A DNA stretch of 64,000 nt from Lepus europaeus (GCF_033115175.1 NC_084833.1:55514716-55578715); one strand, 5' to 3'. Positions 21,927 to 32,967 are shown, counted from the first letter of the stretch. The notes: generated by a model from the letters alone, not told the origin. Numbers and translations: made by a program.

Positions 21927-22148
21927 GCTGAAAACTGAGTTGTCAGCTGATACAACACTAAAACTAATTTTTGAAATTTTGCTATGTGATTTTTGGCATA
22001 TTACCCAGAAATGGTTCAAATTAAAAATGTCAGCAACAACCAAGTTCCTTCCAATCTCATCTGCTTATTTATACAATGTAATGTTTAACTCCAAGACAAC
22101 AGACTAATAAAAACATAGGTCCACCAGCTCCAGATGAGAGACATTTTC

Positions 22149-22467
22149 AGAGCTGGCATTATGGTGCATTGGGCTGAGCTGCTACCTTGTGTGATGCTGG
22201 CGTCCCATATCAGAGTATAGATTCAAGTTCTGGCTGCTCTGGGTCCAATCCCACTCCCTGCTAATGCATCTGGGAAAGCAGCAGAAGATCCAAGTGCTTG
22301 GGTCCCTGCACCCATGTGGGAGACCAAGATGGAATTCTGGGCTCCTGGCTCTGTCCCTGGCCCAGCCCTACTTGTTGCCACCATTTGGGGAGCAAACCAG
22401 CAGATGGAAGATACATGTCTCATCTCTTTCTCTTCTGTCACTCTGCCTTTCAAATAAACAAATAAAT
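22149..22467 (+). mobile_element. CSINE, type A
   Basis: Head AGAGCTGGCATTATGGTGCA to TTTCAAATAAACAAATAAAT. Its tail is the target of the SINE at 22468. Confidence 0.9.
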
Positions 22468-22846
22468 ATTTATTTTTATTTTTTTATTTTTATTTTATTT
22501 TATTATTTTTTTTTTTGACAGGCAGAGTGGACAGTGAGAGAGAGAGACAGAGAGAAAGGTCTTCCTTTGCCGTTGGTTCACCCTCCAATGGCCGCCGTGG
22601 CTGGCACGCTGCGGCCGGCGCACCACGCTGATCCGATGGCAGGAGCCAGGTGCTTCTCCTGGTCTCCCATGGGGTGCAGGGCCCAAGCACTTGGGCCATC
22701 CTCTACTGCACTGCCAGACCATAGTAGAGAGCTGGCCTGGAAGAGGGGCAACTGAGACAGAATCCGGCTCCCTGACCGGGACTAGAACCTGGGGTGCTGG
22801 CGCCGCAAGGCGGAGGATTAGCCTGTTGAGCTGTGGCGCAGGACTA
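22468..22846 (-). mobile_element. Young CSINE, reverse, in the tail of another SINE, 16-bp TSD
   Basis: Long T-rich tail, GACAGGCAGAGTGGACAGTG, body, head ending GAGCTGTGGCGCAGG. It is flanked by AAATAAACAAATAAAT at 22452-22467 and 22847-22862. Confidence 0.93.
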
Positions 22847-22897
22847 AAATAAACAAATAAATCTTTAAATAAAATCTGTTTTTTAAAGAGGTCTTCC

Positions 22898-23548
22898 AGG
22901 GTGGGTATTTGAACCAGTGGTTAAGATGCCAGTTAAAAAAAAAAAAATGCCAGTTAGGGGGCCAGTGCTGTGGTGTAGTAGGTTAACCCTCCACCTGCAG
23001 TGTCAGCTCCCATACGGGCGCTGGTTTTTGTCCCAGCTGCTCCACTTCTGATCCAGCTCCCTCCTGATGTGCCCAGGAAAGCAGCCAAAGATGGCCCAAG
23101 TGCTTGGGTCCCTGCACCCAGATGGGAGACAGAAGAAGCTCCTGGCTCCTGGCTTTGGATCGGCTCAGCTGTGGCTATTGTGGCCATTTGGGGAGTGAAC
23201 TAGCGGATGGAAGACCTCTCTCTCTCTCTCTCTTTTTCTGCCTTCCACATATATAAATAAATTTAAAAAAAAAAAAGATGCCAGTTAGAACTAAATGCCA
23301 CACCCAAGTGCCTAGGTTCATGTATGGCTCTGCTCCCAATCCTGCACCCTGGGGAGCCATCAGGTGATGGCTCAAGTACTTGGGTCTCTGCCACCCACAC
23401 AGGAGACCCAGATAGATTTCCTGGCTTCCAGCTTCCTCCTGGCCCAGCCCTGGCTGTTGTGAACATTTTGAGAGTGAACCAGCAGATGTGAGCTTTCTCT
23501 CTTTCTCTCTCTTGCTTCCTCTCAAATAAACAAACAAAAAAAAGCATT
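22898..23548 (+). mobile_element. CSINE, older type, split by a later SINE
   Basis: The head lies at 22898-22957 (GGGTGGGTATTTGAACCAGT) and the remainder at 23278-23548 (AACTAAATGCCACACCCAAG to CTCTCAAATAAACAAAC). The element at 22958-23277 lies between. Confidence 0.85.
22958..23277 (+). mobile_element. CSINE, type A, nested, with 11-bp TSD
   Basis: Head GGGCCAGTGCTGTGGTGTAG to ATATAAATAAATTT and poly(A). It is flanked by ATGCCAGTTAG at 22947-22957 and 23278-23288. Confidence 0.93.
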
Positions 23549-23659
23549 TTTTAAAAAGATCTTCCCTGACCATTGTACCAAAATAAGTGCACCTGGCCTC
23601 TCTGCTCGCTTCACCTGCCATGCTTTCATTCCTGACCTGTAATACACTCGCATCTGCTT

Positions 23660-23796
23660 GTTGTCTGGCCCTCCTGGCTAGAGCACAAGCTTCATTGTGG
23701 TAGAGGTTTTGCCCTGTTCACTTCTGTATCCTCAATACTAGCATATAGCAGGCATTCATTAAATATTTACTGGATGAATGAATGAATGAATGAATG
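23660..23796 (+). repeat. L2 3' end with (GAAT)n tail
   Basis: AGCACAAGCTTCATTGTGGT, TTCACTTCTGTATCCTCAAT, AGCAGGCATTCATTAAATAT, then GAATGAATGAATGAATG. This matches the L2 3' terminus. Confidence 0.7.
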
Positions 23797-24008
23797 GCTT
23801 CTATGGAGCTGCAGTGTCCATTGTGATGGCAGAAATCAGCTGGCGGGGAAAAGAGACCTCAGTGAAACTCTGAACACAGCGTTCATGACACAACGTTCGC
23901 TCACTCACTCTCACACACACTGACCTGGGACATATGCAAATGTACAGCAAAGGGAAATGATAATTGTGCTTGTAGAATGAAAAGTACACAACATTAAAGA
24001 CACTATGC

Positions 24009-24349
24009 TGGCCGGCGCCACGGCTCACTAGGCTAATCCTCCGCCTTGCGGCGCCAGCACACCAGATTCTAGTCCCGGTCGGGGCACCGGTCCTGTCCCG
24101 GATGCCCCTCTTCCAGGCCAGCTCTCTGCTGTGGCCACGGAGTGCAGTGGAGGATGGCCCAAGTGCTTGGGCCCTGCACCCCATGGGAGACCAGGAGAAG
24201 CACCTGGTTCCTGCCATCGGATCAGCGCGGTGTGCCGGCCGCAGCGGCCATTGGAGGGTGAACCAACGTCAAAGGAAGACCTTTCCCTCTGTCTCTCTCT
24301 CTCTCACTGTCCACTCTGCCTGTCAAAAAAATAAAATAAATAAATAAAT
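24009..24349 (+). mobile_element. Young CSINE with perfect 12-bp TSD
   Basis: Head GGCCGGCGCCACGGCTCACT to CTGCCTGTCAAAAAAATAAA. It is flanked by AAAGACACTATG at 23997-24008 and 24350-24361. Confidence 0.95.
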
Positions 24350-24409
24350 AAAGACACTATGTAATGATTTGTTAAGGAAAAGTAGCAGATTGTAAAATGG
24401 GACAGTTCC

Positions 24410-24552
24410 TTTTTAAAAAAAAATATATTTGAGAGGTAGAGTTACAGATAGTGAGAGGGAGAGAAAGAGAAAGATCTTCCATCCATTGGTTCACTCCCTA
24501 AATGGCTGCAACACAGGTGGCAGCTTAACCTGCCCCGCCAAATGCCAGGCCC
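24410..24552 (-). mobile_element. CSINE, reverse, internally deleted
   Basis: The reversed tail and GA run join after AAATGGCTGCAACA to the head (GGTGGCAGCTTAACCTGCCC), skipping most of the body. Confidence 0.8.
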
Positions 24553-24561
24553 AATGATTCT

Positions 24562-24910
24562 TTTTTTTTTTTTTTTTTTTTTTTTGGACAGGAAGAGTTA
24601 GACAGTGAGAGAGAGAGAGAAAGACAGAGAGAAAGGTCTTCTTTCCATTGGTTCACCCCCCAAATGCCCGCTACGGCCGGCGCACTGCACCGATCTGAAG
24701 CCAGGAGCCAGGTGCTTCTTCCTGGTCTCCCATGCAGGTGCAGGGCCCAAGCACTTGGGCCATCCTCCACTGCCCCCCCTGGCCACAGCAGAGAGCTGGA
24801 CTGGAAGAGGAGCAACCAGGACAGAACTGGCACCCCAACCGGGACTAGAACCCGGGGTGCCAGCACCGCAGGCGGAGGATTAGCCTAGTGGGCTGCAGTG
24901 CCGGCCATGG
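24562..24910 (-). mobile_element. Young CSINE, reverse, with 12-bp TSD
   Basis: Poly(T), body, head ending GGCTGCAGTGCCGGCC. It is flanked by CCCAATGATTCT (24550-24561) and CCCAATGATCCT (24911-24922). Confidence 0.94.
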
Positions 24911-24922
24911 CCCAATGATCCT

Positions 24923-25544
24923 TAACATACAGTTAGCATCCTGCTATAATCATAGCAATCTCAAATGTATATACGTAGGGCTGATATTAAAAACAAAACT
25001 ATTTAGTAGGCTGTAAGTGGAATTAAGGGTGGTTTTATAATATTTTTTTCTTCTCTATAAAAAAAAATCTTGTAGTCTTTGTCTTTTTTTTTCCATAAAA
25101 GGAACATGTCTGAAGGCCCCAGGCACATTGGCTGAGAAAAATCCGAGCGCAGTGAAGTCAGCGGTAAAGTTCCCCAGAGACTCCCGTGCACAGCAGCTCC
25201 CATGGCGCAAGGGGCTGAGCGGGCCTGTGCAGAGGCCGCCCAGAGGCTGAAACCCAGCGGGGAGGGAGGCATGCTGGATTCGCATGACTAATCCCCGAAA
25301 AACCCACCAGACTGCCCGTTCTATTTAAGCCCAGGGAAATGCAGAAGTAAATCTACTTGAACCTAACTTGGCTTTAAAAGGAAACCAACTGGGCCCCTGC
25401 AGTTTTTGCGGGTGGGGGTGGGGCTTCCGTCACAGTAAGCGGGGAGAGCCCTGCTTCTCCCTCCTGCAGGGTCCATCATCAGGGGCTTCCCACACTTGGG
25501 GTTAGCGCCAAATTCTGAATCCATAAACTCACTGAGCAGAGAGT
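24923..25544. other. Unique intergenic sequence
   Basis: No repeat recognised. The stretch 25100-25280 is moderately GC-rich with no supported exon. Confidence 0.5.
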
Positions 25545-25553
25545 TAGACCAGC

Positions 25554-25838
25554 TTCTGAAAAAATGTTTATTTATTTATTTGAAATTCAGAGTCACAGAG
25601 AACTTCCATCTGCTGGTTCACTCCTCAAATGGCCACAACAGCTGGAGCTGGGCTGGTGTGAAGCCAGGAGCCTGGATCTTCAACCAGGTCTCCTACCTGA
25701 GTGCAGGGGTCCAAGGACTTGGGCCATCCGCTGCTGTCTTCCCAGGAGCTGGATTGGAAGTGGAGCAGCTGGGACTTGAACCAGCACCGTATGGGAGGCC
25801 AGCGTTGTAGGCAGTGGCTTTACCACAGTGCCAGTCCC
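25554..25838 (-). mobile_element. CSINE, reverse, with 9-bp TSD
   Basis: Reversed TTTATTTATTTATTTGAAAT tail to ACCACAGTGCCAGTCCC. It is flanked by TAGACCAGC at 25545-25553 and 25839-25847. Confidence 0.92.
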
Positions 25839-25900
25839 TAGACCAGCATTTCTTAATGAACTAAAGCTAGGAACTTTTTAGTAAACATACAAGCCACAGA

Positions 25901-26172
25901 GCTGTTTATTTATTTGTATGTATTTGACCGAGCGAAAGAGATGTCTACTTCTTCACTCCCCAAGTGCCTGCAACGGCCAGGGCTGGGCCATGGTGAAGCC
26001 AGGAGCCCAGAACGCCACCCAGGTCCCCCATGTGGTTGGCAGGACCCAAATACTTGAGCCATCACCTGCTGCCTCCCAGGGTGTGCAGAGTACAGGGGAC
26101 ATGATGCAGGCCCTGAGACATGGGATGCGGGAGTCCTGACGCAGGGACTTAACTGTAGCGCCAAACACCTGC
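25901..26172 (-). mobile_element. CSINE, older type, reverse
   Basis: TGTTTATTTATTTGTATG tail, ATCACCTGCTGCCTCCCAGG in the body, ending GCGCCAAACACCTGCG. Confidence 0.85.
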
Positions 26173-26527
26173 GCACTGCGGAACTTCTTGCCAAGAAAAC
26201 TGCACATCAGCCTCCAATTCCGAAATCATTTTAGGGGCTCCATGCGCCCTTGAGTCCTATGCACTCCTAGTCCTCCCTGTACTGCAGATTAAGATCCCCG
26301 AGGGACCTGAATAAATAGAATGCCTTCCATACAACGTGTGCCACAAGGCCGCTACTTTTCAAGTTTTTGTTAGAATTGTGAAAAAAACCGAACCCATCAG
26401 AAGAAATGTTCCCAGAGGGGCAGTGAAGTTCAAGGAATGTACTAAAAAGGTCCTGAGCTCCACAGCCAGGCTGCCCTCCAAATAGCCCCGGAGGGTCCCT
26501 GCCGCGCTTGGCTACCCCGGGGACCAG

Positions 26528-26541
26528 GCACCAGAGGGCGC
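26528..26541 (+). promoter_or_regulatory. CTCF-like motif (left of CpG island)
   Basis: GCACCAGAGGGCGC matches the CTCF core CCASYAGRKGGCRS at 13 of 14 positions by eye. Confidence 0.45.
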
Positions 26542-27540
26542 AGGACTCTGGGGTGCGACGTCCAAGAATCAGGAGCCCCGGGAGCTGGCCCAGCATTTGG
26601 GCACCTGCTGGTAGCCTCACGTGCTTTTACGTTTTATTCCCCGGTTATGCCTGGGGTTTCCAGACACGGACTGTCGGCGCGTGTCCGGGTAGTCACCAGT
26701 GTGCACCCAGGTGCCGGGGAGGCACTAGGGTACTGCAGGTGCGCGCCCGCGAGCCGCCCCCCAGGGACCCCAGCGTGGGTGGCCGCGCCCACCGGGGCTC
26801 CCCGCCCAGTGCCCTGCCCGCGAGCTCCCTCTCCTGGGCACCAGCCCGAAGCGGGGCGGGCGCAGGGCCCTGAACCCCAGCGCTCCGGCCTTGCGCGCCT
26901 GCGGACTCCCCACACTCTCGGGACGCGCGCGGTGGTTGGGCCGGGAGACCGCAGAGGGAGGCGGAAGTCGCCAGTCTCCTGGGCTCACGGCCAGCCGCCT
27001 CCCCATCCCGGACGGCCCCCACAGCGCCCTCCTCCTCGCGGTGCCCTCCATCCCTGAGATGCACGACACCTGGTCCCGACTTTGGCATCCAAGCCTGGCG
27101 CAGGCCGCGCCTCTTCAGACCCGGTGTCCGGCACCCCGTGGGAGCGTGCGCATCTGTGGAACGCACCAACGATTTTGCTTTTCCTGTTTGCCCCGTGTGG
27201 GCCTCAACCACACTTGCAGCCGTGCGCCGCGCAGCAGAAAGGGGAGCAGTCCGCAGGCTGCCGGGAGGGAATGGAGGGAAGCGGGCGTCCCAGAGAGCAG
27301 CTGGGGAGTGAGCGAGAAAACCGGCGCCCAGAGCCGGCCCCCGCGCGGCCAGAGCCCCTCAAGGGGGAGCCCCCACATCCCCGCAGGGTGAGCGCTCGGC
27401 TCCGCCGGGTACTGGAGACGTGGGCCCCGGAGAACCGCAGAGACGGAGCCGATCCACGGCAGGCACAGAGCGACACGTCCCCCAGAGCTCGGAGAACGCG
27501 GCCCTGCCCCCGGCTTCTCAGAGCTCGGGGGCCACGGCCG

Positions 27541-27554
27541 CCTGCAGGGGGCGA
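27541..27554 (+). promoter_or_regulatory. CTCF-like motif (right of CpG island)
   Basis: CCTGCAGGGGGCGA matches the CTCF core at 12 of 14 positions by eye, in the same orientation as the motif at 26528. Confidence 0.4.
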
Positions 27555-27560
27555 CATGTT

Positions 27561-27919
27561 CCTTTGGCACTGCTGGGCTGGAGCGAAGACCAGAGCTGAG
27601 GTCATCGGAAAGGAGTGAGCCTGCACAGAAAGAATGCGGGTGGGACACGGAGAGAAGGAACGTTCCCAAACACGGCAGTGAGCAAGGATTAACCATGTAA
27701 GGGATGCCCGGGAAAGTGAGTGAAAAGTCGCAGGAAAGACCTTACATTCCAAATACAAACACGTGAATTAAAATGCTGGATATTTTAAAGAAGTCACCGG
27801 AACAAGACATTAAGCAAGATAAAACAGCTGTGTTTATGGATATGTGTCAGCGTCCTTGAAGCTTTGAAACAACAGAATAAACGGCAAAGGAAATCCACAG
27901 GGGATCCTATACAGAGTAC
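27561..27919. other. Unique sequence beside CpG island
   Basis: No feature recognised. Confidence 0.5.
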
Positions 27920-28195
27920 CTCGCTGGAGTCCTGGCTTCCAGTCCAGCTCCCTGCAAATGCACCTGGGGGCGCAGCAGAGGATGTCTCAAGTGCTTGGTC
28001 CCTGCCACCCCTGTGGGATCCTGGATGGAGCTCCTGGCTCCCGGGTTCCTCCTGGCCCAGCCTTGACTGTTTGGGCATTGGGGTGCGAACCAATGAATGG
28101 ATGATCTCTCTTTCTGTCTCTCAGTCTTTTTCTCTGTCACTCTGAGTCTCTCTTTTGCTCTGCCTTTCAAGTAAATAAATAATAAATATGTATTT
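27920..28195 (+). mobile_element. CSINE, 5'-truncated
   Basis: Starts in the body (TCGCTGGAGTCCTGGCTTCC) and ends CCTTTCAAGTAAATAAATAA. The head is absent. Confidence 0.85.
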
Positions 28196-28355
28196 TAAAT
28201 TTTTAAATGACCCTTGGTATATCTAGGTGTGGTAAGATCCTCCTATCCCTCTGTATATAGCCTATTGAGTGTGTTTCTCTGGAGAACCCCAATTAATCCA
28301 AGCTGTTCCATCTCATAGAGCAGAAATGGCTGCAGTTTCTTCAGAGTACACACCC

Positions 28356-28590
28356 TCGTGGCCAGCGCTGTGACGTACCGGGTAAAGCCGCCAGCTGCGA
28401 CACCGGCATCCCATATGGGTGCCACTTTGAGTCCCGACTGCTCTACTTCCAATCCAGCTCCCTGATAGTGCACCTGGGAAAGCAGTGGAAGGTGGCCCAA
28501 GTGCTTGGGCCCTGAACCCATGGAGGAGACCCCGAAGCAGCTCTGGGCTGCTGGCTTCAGCCTGGCACAGCTCCGGCACAGCTCCACCAC
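28356..28590 (+). mobile_element. CSINE, tailless
   Basis: Head GTGGCCAGCGCTGTGACGTA through GGCTTCAGCCTGGCACAGCT. It runs into a reverse SINE fragment without a tail. Confidence 0.85.
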
Positions 28591-28594
28591 CTAC

Positions 28595-28735
28595 TTGAAG
28601 AGCCACCGCCTGCTGCCTCCAAGGGTGTGCCTTAGCAGGAAGCTAGAATCCGCAGCGAGCCAGGACTCAAGCCCAGACACTCGGCTATGGGGTGCAGGCA
28701 TCCTAACCAGTGACTGAACTGCTACAACAGTATCT
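28595..28735 (-). mobile_element. CSINE fragment, older type, reverse
   Basis: AGCCACCGCCTGCTGCCTCC, TTAGCAGGAAGCTAGAATCC and a decayed head near 28730. It pairs tail-to-tail with the previous copy. Confidence 0.75.
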
Positions 28736-29270
28736 CAGTCTCTGACCTCCTTGTCTCCAGTGACCCAGTGACCTTTGCCCTTCTTCCTGCTGGAGCCGCC
28801 CCTTCCCTGTTCACCTGCCGAGCCTGTGCTCTCCAGCACCCCCGTCCTCCAACCACAGCCACCGGCGCTTGCCACCCTCCCTTCCTCTCCTCCCTGCCTC
28901 CTGTTTGCCTGTGCGCTTCCATCTGAACACACGCTGCACAGCAGCGGGGCGGGGCTGCCCTTGTCCGGTGAGCTGGTGCCAGGACCTTCAGCTTTGCGAC
29001 TTCTGGATTCTCTGTTACACCACTGAAGTCACTCTCTCCCGGTGTCACCAGACTTCCTTGTTGCTAAACCAGAGGCAACTTCCGTCTGTATCTTCTCAGT
29101 CCTCTCTTCTGGGGTGAGTGTCTTCACTCCTGGAAGTCCCTCCTCCTGGTGTCCTCAGACGCCGGTCGCCACTCATTTTACCTTCTTGGATGCCCTTTCT
29201 CCAGCTCAGCTCCCTCACTAATTTCTTCCTCCCATCACTCCTGTAAGCGTTGCCACTGCTGGGCCTCTGT
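28736..29270. other. Unique, C- and T-rich intergenic sequence
   Basis: No repeat or exon recognised. Confidence 0.5.
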
Positions 29271-29282
29271 CCTAAGTTTACT

Positions 29283-29513
29283 TTCTCTCTCTCTCTTTAA
29301 AAAAAAAAAAAATTATTTATTTGAAAAGCAGAATTACAGAGAGATAGGAGGAGACACAGAGAAGGATCTTCATCTGCTGGTTCACTCCCCAGATAGCTGC
29401 AGCCGTCTGGACTGAGCCAGGCCAAAGCCAGCAGCTGGGACTTGAGCCTGCACTCACATGGAATGTGGGCATTGCAGGCAGCGGCTTAGCTGGCTGTGCC
29501 ACAGTGCCGGGCC
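29283..29513 (-). mobile_element. CSINE, reverse, with 12-bp TSD
   Basis: Tail with AAAAATTATTTATTTGAAAA to GCCACAGTGCCGGGCC, with a shortened body. It is flanked by CCTAAGTTTACT (29271-29282) and CCTAGGTTTACT (29514-29525). Confidence 0.9.
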
Positions 29514-29785
29514 CCTAGGTTTACTGCTCTTGTCATTTTAGAAATTATTCTCATACCCCAGGTTTCAACAATCACTCAAATGCCAGCGATGCCCAAGTCT
29601 AAACCTCAGGCCTTGATTGCCCATTGGATATCGCCACCAGTCTGCCTCTCAGGGGCCTGGAAGTCGACGCGCCCAGAACTGAAACTTCTCTTCTCTCGCC
29701 TGACCTGCCCTTTCTCCTCACGAAAGCACCACACTCTGAGTAAAAACCTGGAAAAACACACAGCAAGACCAGCAGATGTTATCTC

Positions 29786-30455
29786 TTCCCAAAGCCAGGA
29801 GCCTAGAACTCCATCCAGGTTTCCCATTTGTGAGGCAGGGACTCAGGAACTGAGCTATCACCTGCTGCCCCCCTGGTGTACATTAGTAATGAAGTAACAC
29901 CTTGACAGCAGAGACTCCATTTTAGAGCGCCCGAGACTCCATCTTGAGAAAGCACAAAGCACCCCCCACTGTGAGACTCTGGTCTGAAACTATGATCTAA
30001 CCGTACACTGCATCCCACTTGGCAGAACACAGAACCTCCCTAGCATGATCGCTCAAGCTTAAAACAGAGGCTGCACCTGGACTAATGTTAAGACTGTAAT
30101 TTGTCTATTGTCAAGATTGTAATTGATATTAGTTTCACACAGGCCTTAGGTCAGCTTGACCCTAGTAACCAAGTATTCTCCCCAATCCAAGCAACCATGT
30201 AGTCCCCCTCCCTCCTGTGGTTTGGCCTTTATAAACCTTGTTGCTTTGAGCTTCTGGGTTGAGAGAGTTCTTTAGGACATGAGCAGGCTCTCCTTTTATT
30301 GGTGTGTGGTGTTCCTCTATTTGCACTCGCTCAGGCACAACAGCAGGAAGCTGGACTGGATACGAAGGTGGCACTGGAAGCCAGGCTCTGTGATATGGGT
30401 TGCAAGTATCCCCAGGGGTAGCTGAACCCACTGAACTACCACACTTGCCCCAGGA
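29786..30455 (-). mobile_element. CSINE, older type, reverse, split by an LTR
   Basis: The left part, 29786-29888, ends GTGTACATTAG. The right part, about 30334-30455, resumes CAGCAGGAAGCTGGACTGG and ends ACCACACTTGCCCC. Together they give the expected order, with the LTR between. Confidence 0.8.
29889..30333 (+). mobile_element. Probable solo LTR of an endogenous retrovirus
   Basis: A block of about 445 bp runs TGAAGTAACACC to GCTCAGGCA, with a TATA-like TTTATAAACC near 30229 followed by CTTCTGGGTTGAGAGAG and T/G-rich U5-like sequence. It interrupts a SINE cleanly. No flanking viral gene is seen, the target duplication is unclear and the family was not assigned. Confidence 0.55.
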
Positions 30456-30532
30456 AAGGATATATGAACAGTACTCATTATTACCAATTGAAGAGATATT
30501 AAAATGTCTTAGACTTTAATACATTCCATTTT

Positions 30533-30873
30533 TTTAAAAAAAGTTTATTTATTTATTTATTTATTTATTTATTTGAAAGAGTTACACAGAGAAAGGAGAG
30601 GCAGAGAAAGGTCTTCCATCCGATGGCTCACTCCCCAATTGGTCACAATGGCCAGAGCTGTGCCGACCTGAAGCCAGGAGCCAAGAGCTTCTTTTGGGTC
30701 TCCCATGCAGGTGCAGGGGCCTAAGGACTTGGGCCATCTTCCACTGCTTTCCCAGGCCAAAGCAAAGAGCTGGATCAGAAGTGGAGCAGCCAGGTCTCAA
30801 ACCGGCACCCATATGGGATGCCAGCACTTCAGTCCAGGGCGTTAACCCGCTGCACCACAGCGCCGGCCCCAGT
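30533..30873 (-). mobile_element. CSINE, reverse, with 12-bp imperfect TSD
   Basis: (TTTA)n tail at about 30545-30575 to ACCACAGCGCCGGCCCC. It is flanked by ACATTCCATTTT (30521-30532) and ACTTTCCATTTT (30874-30885). Confidence 0.92.
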
Positions 30874-30885
30874 ACTTTCCATTTT

Positions 30886-31162
30886 AAAGACTTTGTTTCA
30901 TTTAAGAGGTAGAAAGAGAGAGAGCTGTCATCTGCTGGGTCACTCCTTAAAGAGCCAAAGCTGAGCTAGGGCCAAAGCTGGGTGGCAGGAATGCAATCCA
31001 CATCTCCCGTGTGGGTGACAGGAACCCCGTGACTTGAGCCATCACTGCTGCCTACCAAGGTCTGCATTAGCAAGAAGCTGGAGCAGCTATCAAATCCTGG
31101 CACTGCAATGTGGCTCTGAGGCATCTGACCTGGGTCTTAACCACTGGGCTCCGTGCCTGCTC
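30886..31162 (-). mobile_element. CSINE, older type, reverse
   Basis: AAAGACTTTGTTTCATTTAA tail, CCATCACTGCTGCCTACCAA in the body, ending GGGCTCCGTGCCTGCTCCC. Confidence 0.8.
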
Positions 31163-31411
31163 CCTGAGCCTTCCTTTTGTTGAGCAAGTTGGTGAATGGA
31201 AACGCATTAGAACCTAGTTTCCCCCTAAGGTCCTGAGTCTCTCACCTGTGGCTTCTCCTCCACAGGTGACTTGGAGAGGAAGGGTTGTGCCTGGGCCAGC
31301 TGCCCAGCTTGCACCGGCGATGGACACGGCTCATACAGCAGGGAGCAGAGTTGGGTGAGTGGAAACTGCGTTTGCCTGCACATTGAGGAATGGTTTTTGG
31401 CTTCATCGCAG

Positions 31412-31417
<6 letters not shown>

Positions 31418-31444
<27 letters not shown>

Positions 31445-31764
31445 TCTGACAGGCAGAGTGGATAGTGAGAGAGAGAGAGAGACAGAGAGAAAGGTCTTCC
31501 TTTACCGTTGGTTCACCCTCCAATGGCCGCCGCGGCCGGCGCACCACGCTGATCCGAAGGCAGGAGCCAGGTGCTTCTCCTGGTCTCCCATGGGGTGCAG
31601 GGCCAAAGCACTTGGGCCATCCTCCACTGCACTCCCTGGCCACAGCAGAGAGCTGGCCTGGAAGAGGGGCAACCGGGACAGAATCCGGCGCCCCGACCGG
31701 GACTAGAACCCAGTGTGCCTGCGCCGCAAGGCGGAGGATTAGCCTGTGGAGCCACGGCGCCGGC
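31418..31764 (-). mobile_element. Young CSINE, reverse, with perfect 11-bp TSD
   Basis: Poly(T), GACAGGCAGAGTGGATAGTG, complete body, head ending AGCCACGGCGCCGGC. It is flanked by CGCAGCTAGCT at 31407-31417 and 31765-31775. Confidence 0.95.
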
Positions 31765-31775
31765 CGCAGCTAGCT

Positions 31776-32653
31776 CTTAAGCTTACTGTAAGAGGCTGGC
31801 TCACACGTAAGGCTGGACGTAGGTGTCCTCCTAGCACACTCCAGTAAAATGCCCCAGATCACCTCCGAGCTGTGGGCCCCCAGAGGCAGGTGCCAGGTGT
31901 TAGGTAAGTGGACTGGGAGCTTCCTAGGAAGGGAGCAGCCAGCTCTGGTTGCAGAGTTTCCACAACGGGCCCACAGCAAAGCAGTGCCAAGAGGTGCGGC
32001 GCTTCTGGGGCACCGCTGTCACTGAGAATGCAGAGCAATCCCAGGTCTCCGAGCCAACGAGGCTTCGGCTGTCATTCATTTAACCTACTCCTTGTGTCAT
32101 CTGTGCAAGAGAGAATCTTGGAGTGTCGTGCAAGAAAGCCCAAAACTCACCAACTGCTTCGAGAAAGAAAATCAGGGACTGGGATTTTTTGGAAATATTG
32201 AGTGTTTCAAGTAGCAGCTGAAGTGTCAGGATTCCGTGTCAGGCTCTCCGCGTGTTGCTTCAGCTGTCCCTGCTACAGCCCAGACGCCCCAGCGCGGCAG
32301 TGCCAGGAGCTGCCTGGCCTCACTCCCACCTCACCTGCCCCCAGCAGAGATGGCTGGGTCTCTTCTCCCTCTGCTCCGACCTGGCCTGGCCTGGCTCAGG
32401 GGCAGATAGCACTCTCAGAGGTGGGGCTATGCAAAGATCTGAAGACCACTCTTGATTCAATCAGATGTATCACAGGGACCGATTCACATAGCACAGATCT
32501 GGCTATTGGGCTCCTAGCTGGGTGACAAGACAATTTCCAGGGTGGAAGAAATATTCTAATTATAATTACAATTAGAAAGTTCAAATTAGAATATGGGTGA
32601 CTAACCCTCATAAGGATTGCTACATCATTGCTAAGTAAATGCTTTTCTTTGAA
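31776..32653. other. Unique intergenic sequence
   Basis: No SINE and no supported exon. Confidence 0.5.
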
Positions 32654-32967
32654 AATTTTTTAAAAGTTTTACTTATTTATTTGAAAAGCAGAGAGAGAGA
32701 GAGAGAGAGATCTTCCATCCGCTGGTTCACTCCCCAGATGTCTGCAATAGCCTAGGCTGGGTCAGGCTGAAGCCAAGAACTAAGGGCTTCATATGGATCT
32801 CCCGCGTGGGTGGCAGAGGCCCAAGCACATGGACCATCTTCTGCCTTCCTAGACCAAGAGCAGGGAACTGGATCAGAAGTAGAGCAGCTGGGACACAAAC
32901 CAGCACCCACATGGGATCCCGACATTGCAGCCAACAGCTTTACCTGCTTCGCCCCAGCCCCAGCCCC
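32654..32967 (-). mobile_element. CSINE, reverse
   Basis: Reversed TTACTTATTTATTTGAAAAG tail, (GA)n, body, ending TTCGCCCCAGCCCC. Confidence 0.9.

Larger units (their letters stand above)
26460..27560. promoter_or_regulatory. CpG island without recognisable exon
   Basis: About 1.1 kb of GC-rich, CpG-dense sequence containing GGGGCGGGC-type GC boxes (about 26853-26865), surrounded by ordinary SINE-rich DNA. It lies about 12 kb beyond the WEE1 3' end. In human the next gene downstream is SWAP70, but no SWAP70-like exon was seen. It could be a promoter for a noncoding transcript, an enhancer-type island or a boundary. Confidence 0.6.

Noticed and set aside
1-26400. Regularly repeated similar units, suggestive of an array
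   Set aside because: Units are about 300 bp, in both orientations and diverged, with target duplications. They are dispersed SINEs, not CRISPR or satellite arrays.
26460-27560. CpG island as exon 1 of SWAP70
   Set aside because: SWAP70 follows WEE1 in human, but no sequence encoding its EF-hand-like N-terminus was seen, and human spacing is much larger than 13 kb.
26693-27758. Long open frames of 170-190 codons on both strands in the CpG island
   Set aside because: High GC content lowers stop-codon frequency. The frames overlap on both strands, lack any recognisable domain and show no supporting splice or Kozak structure.
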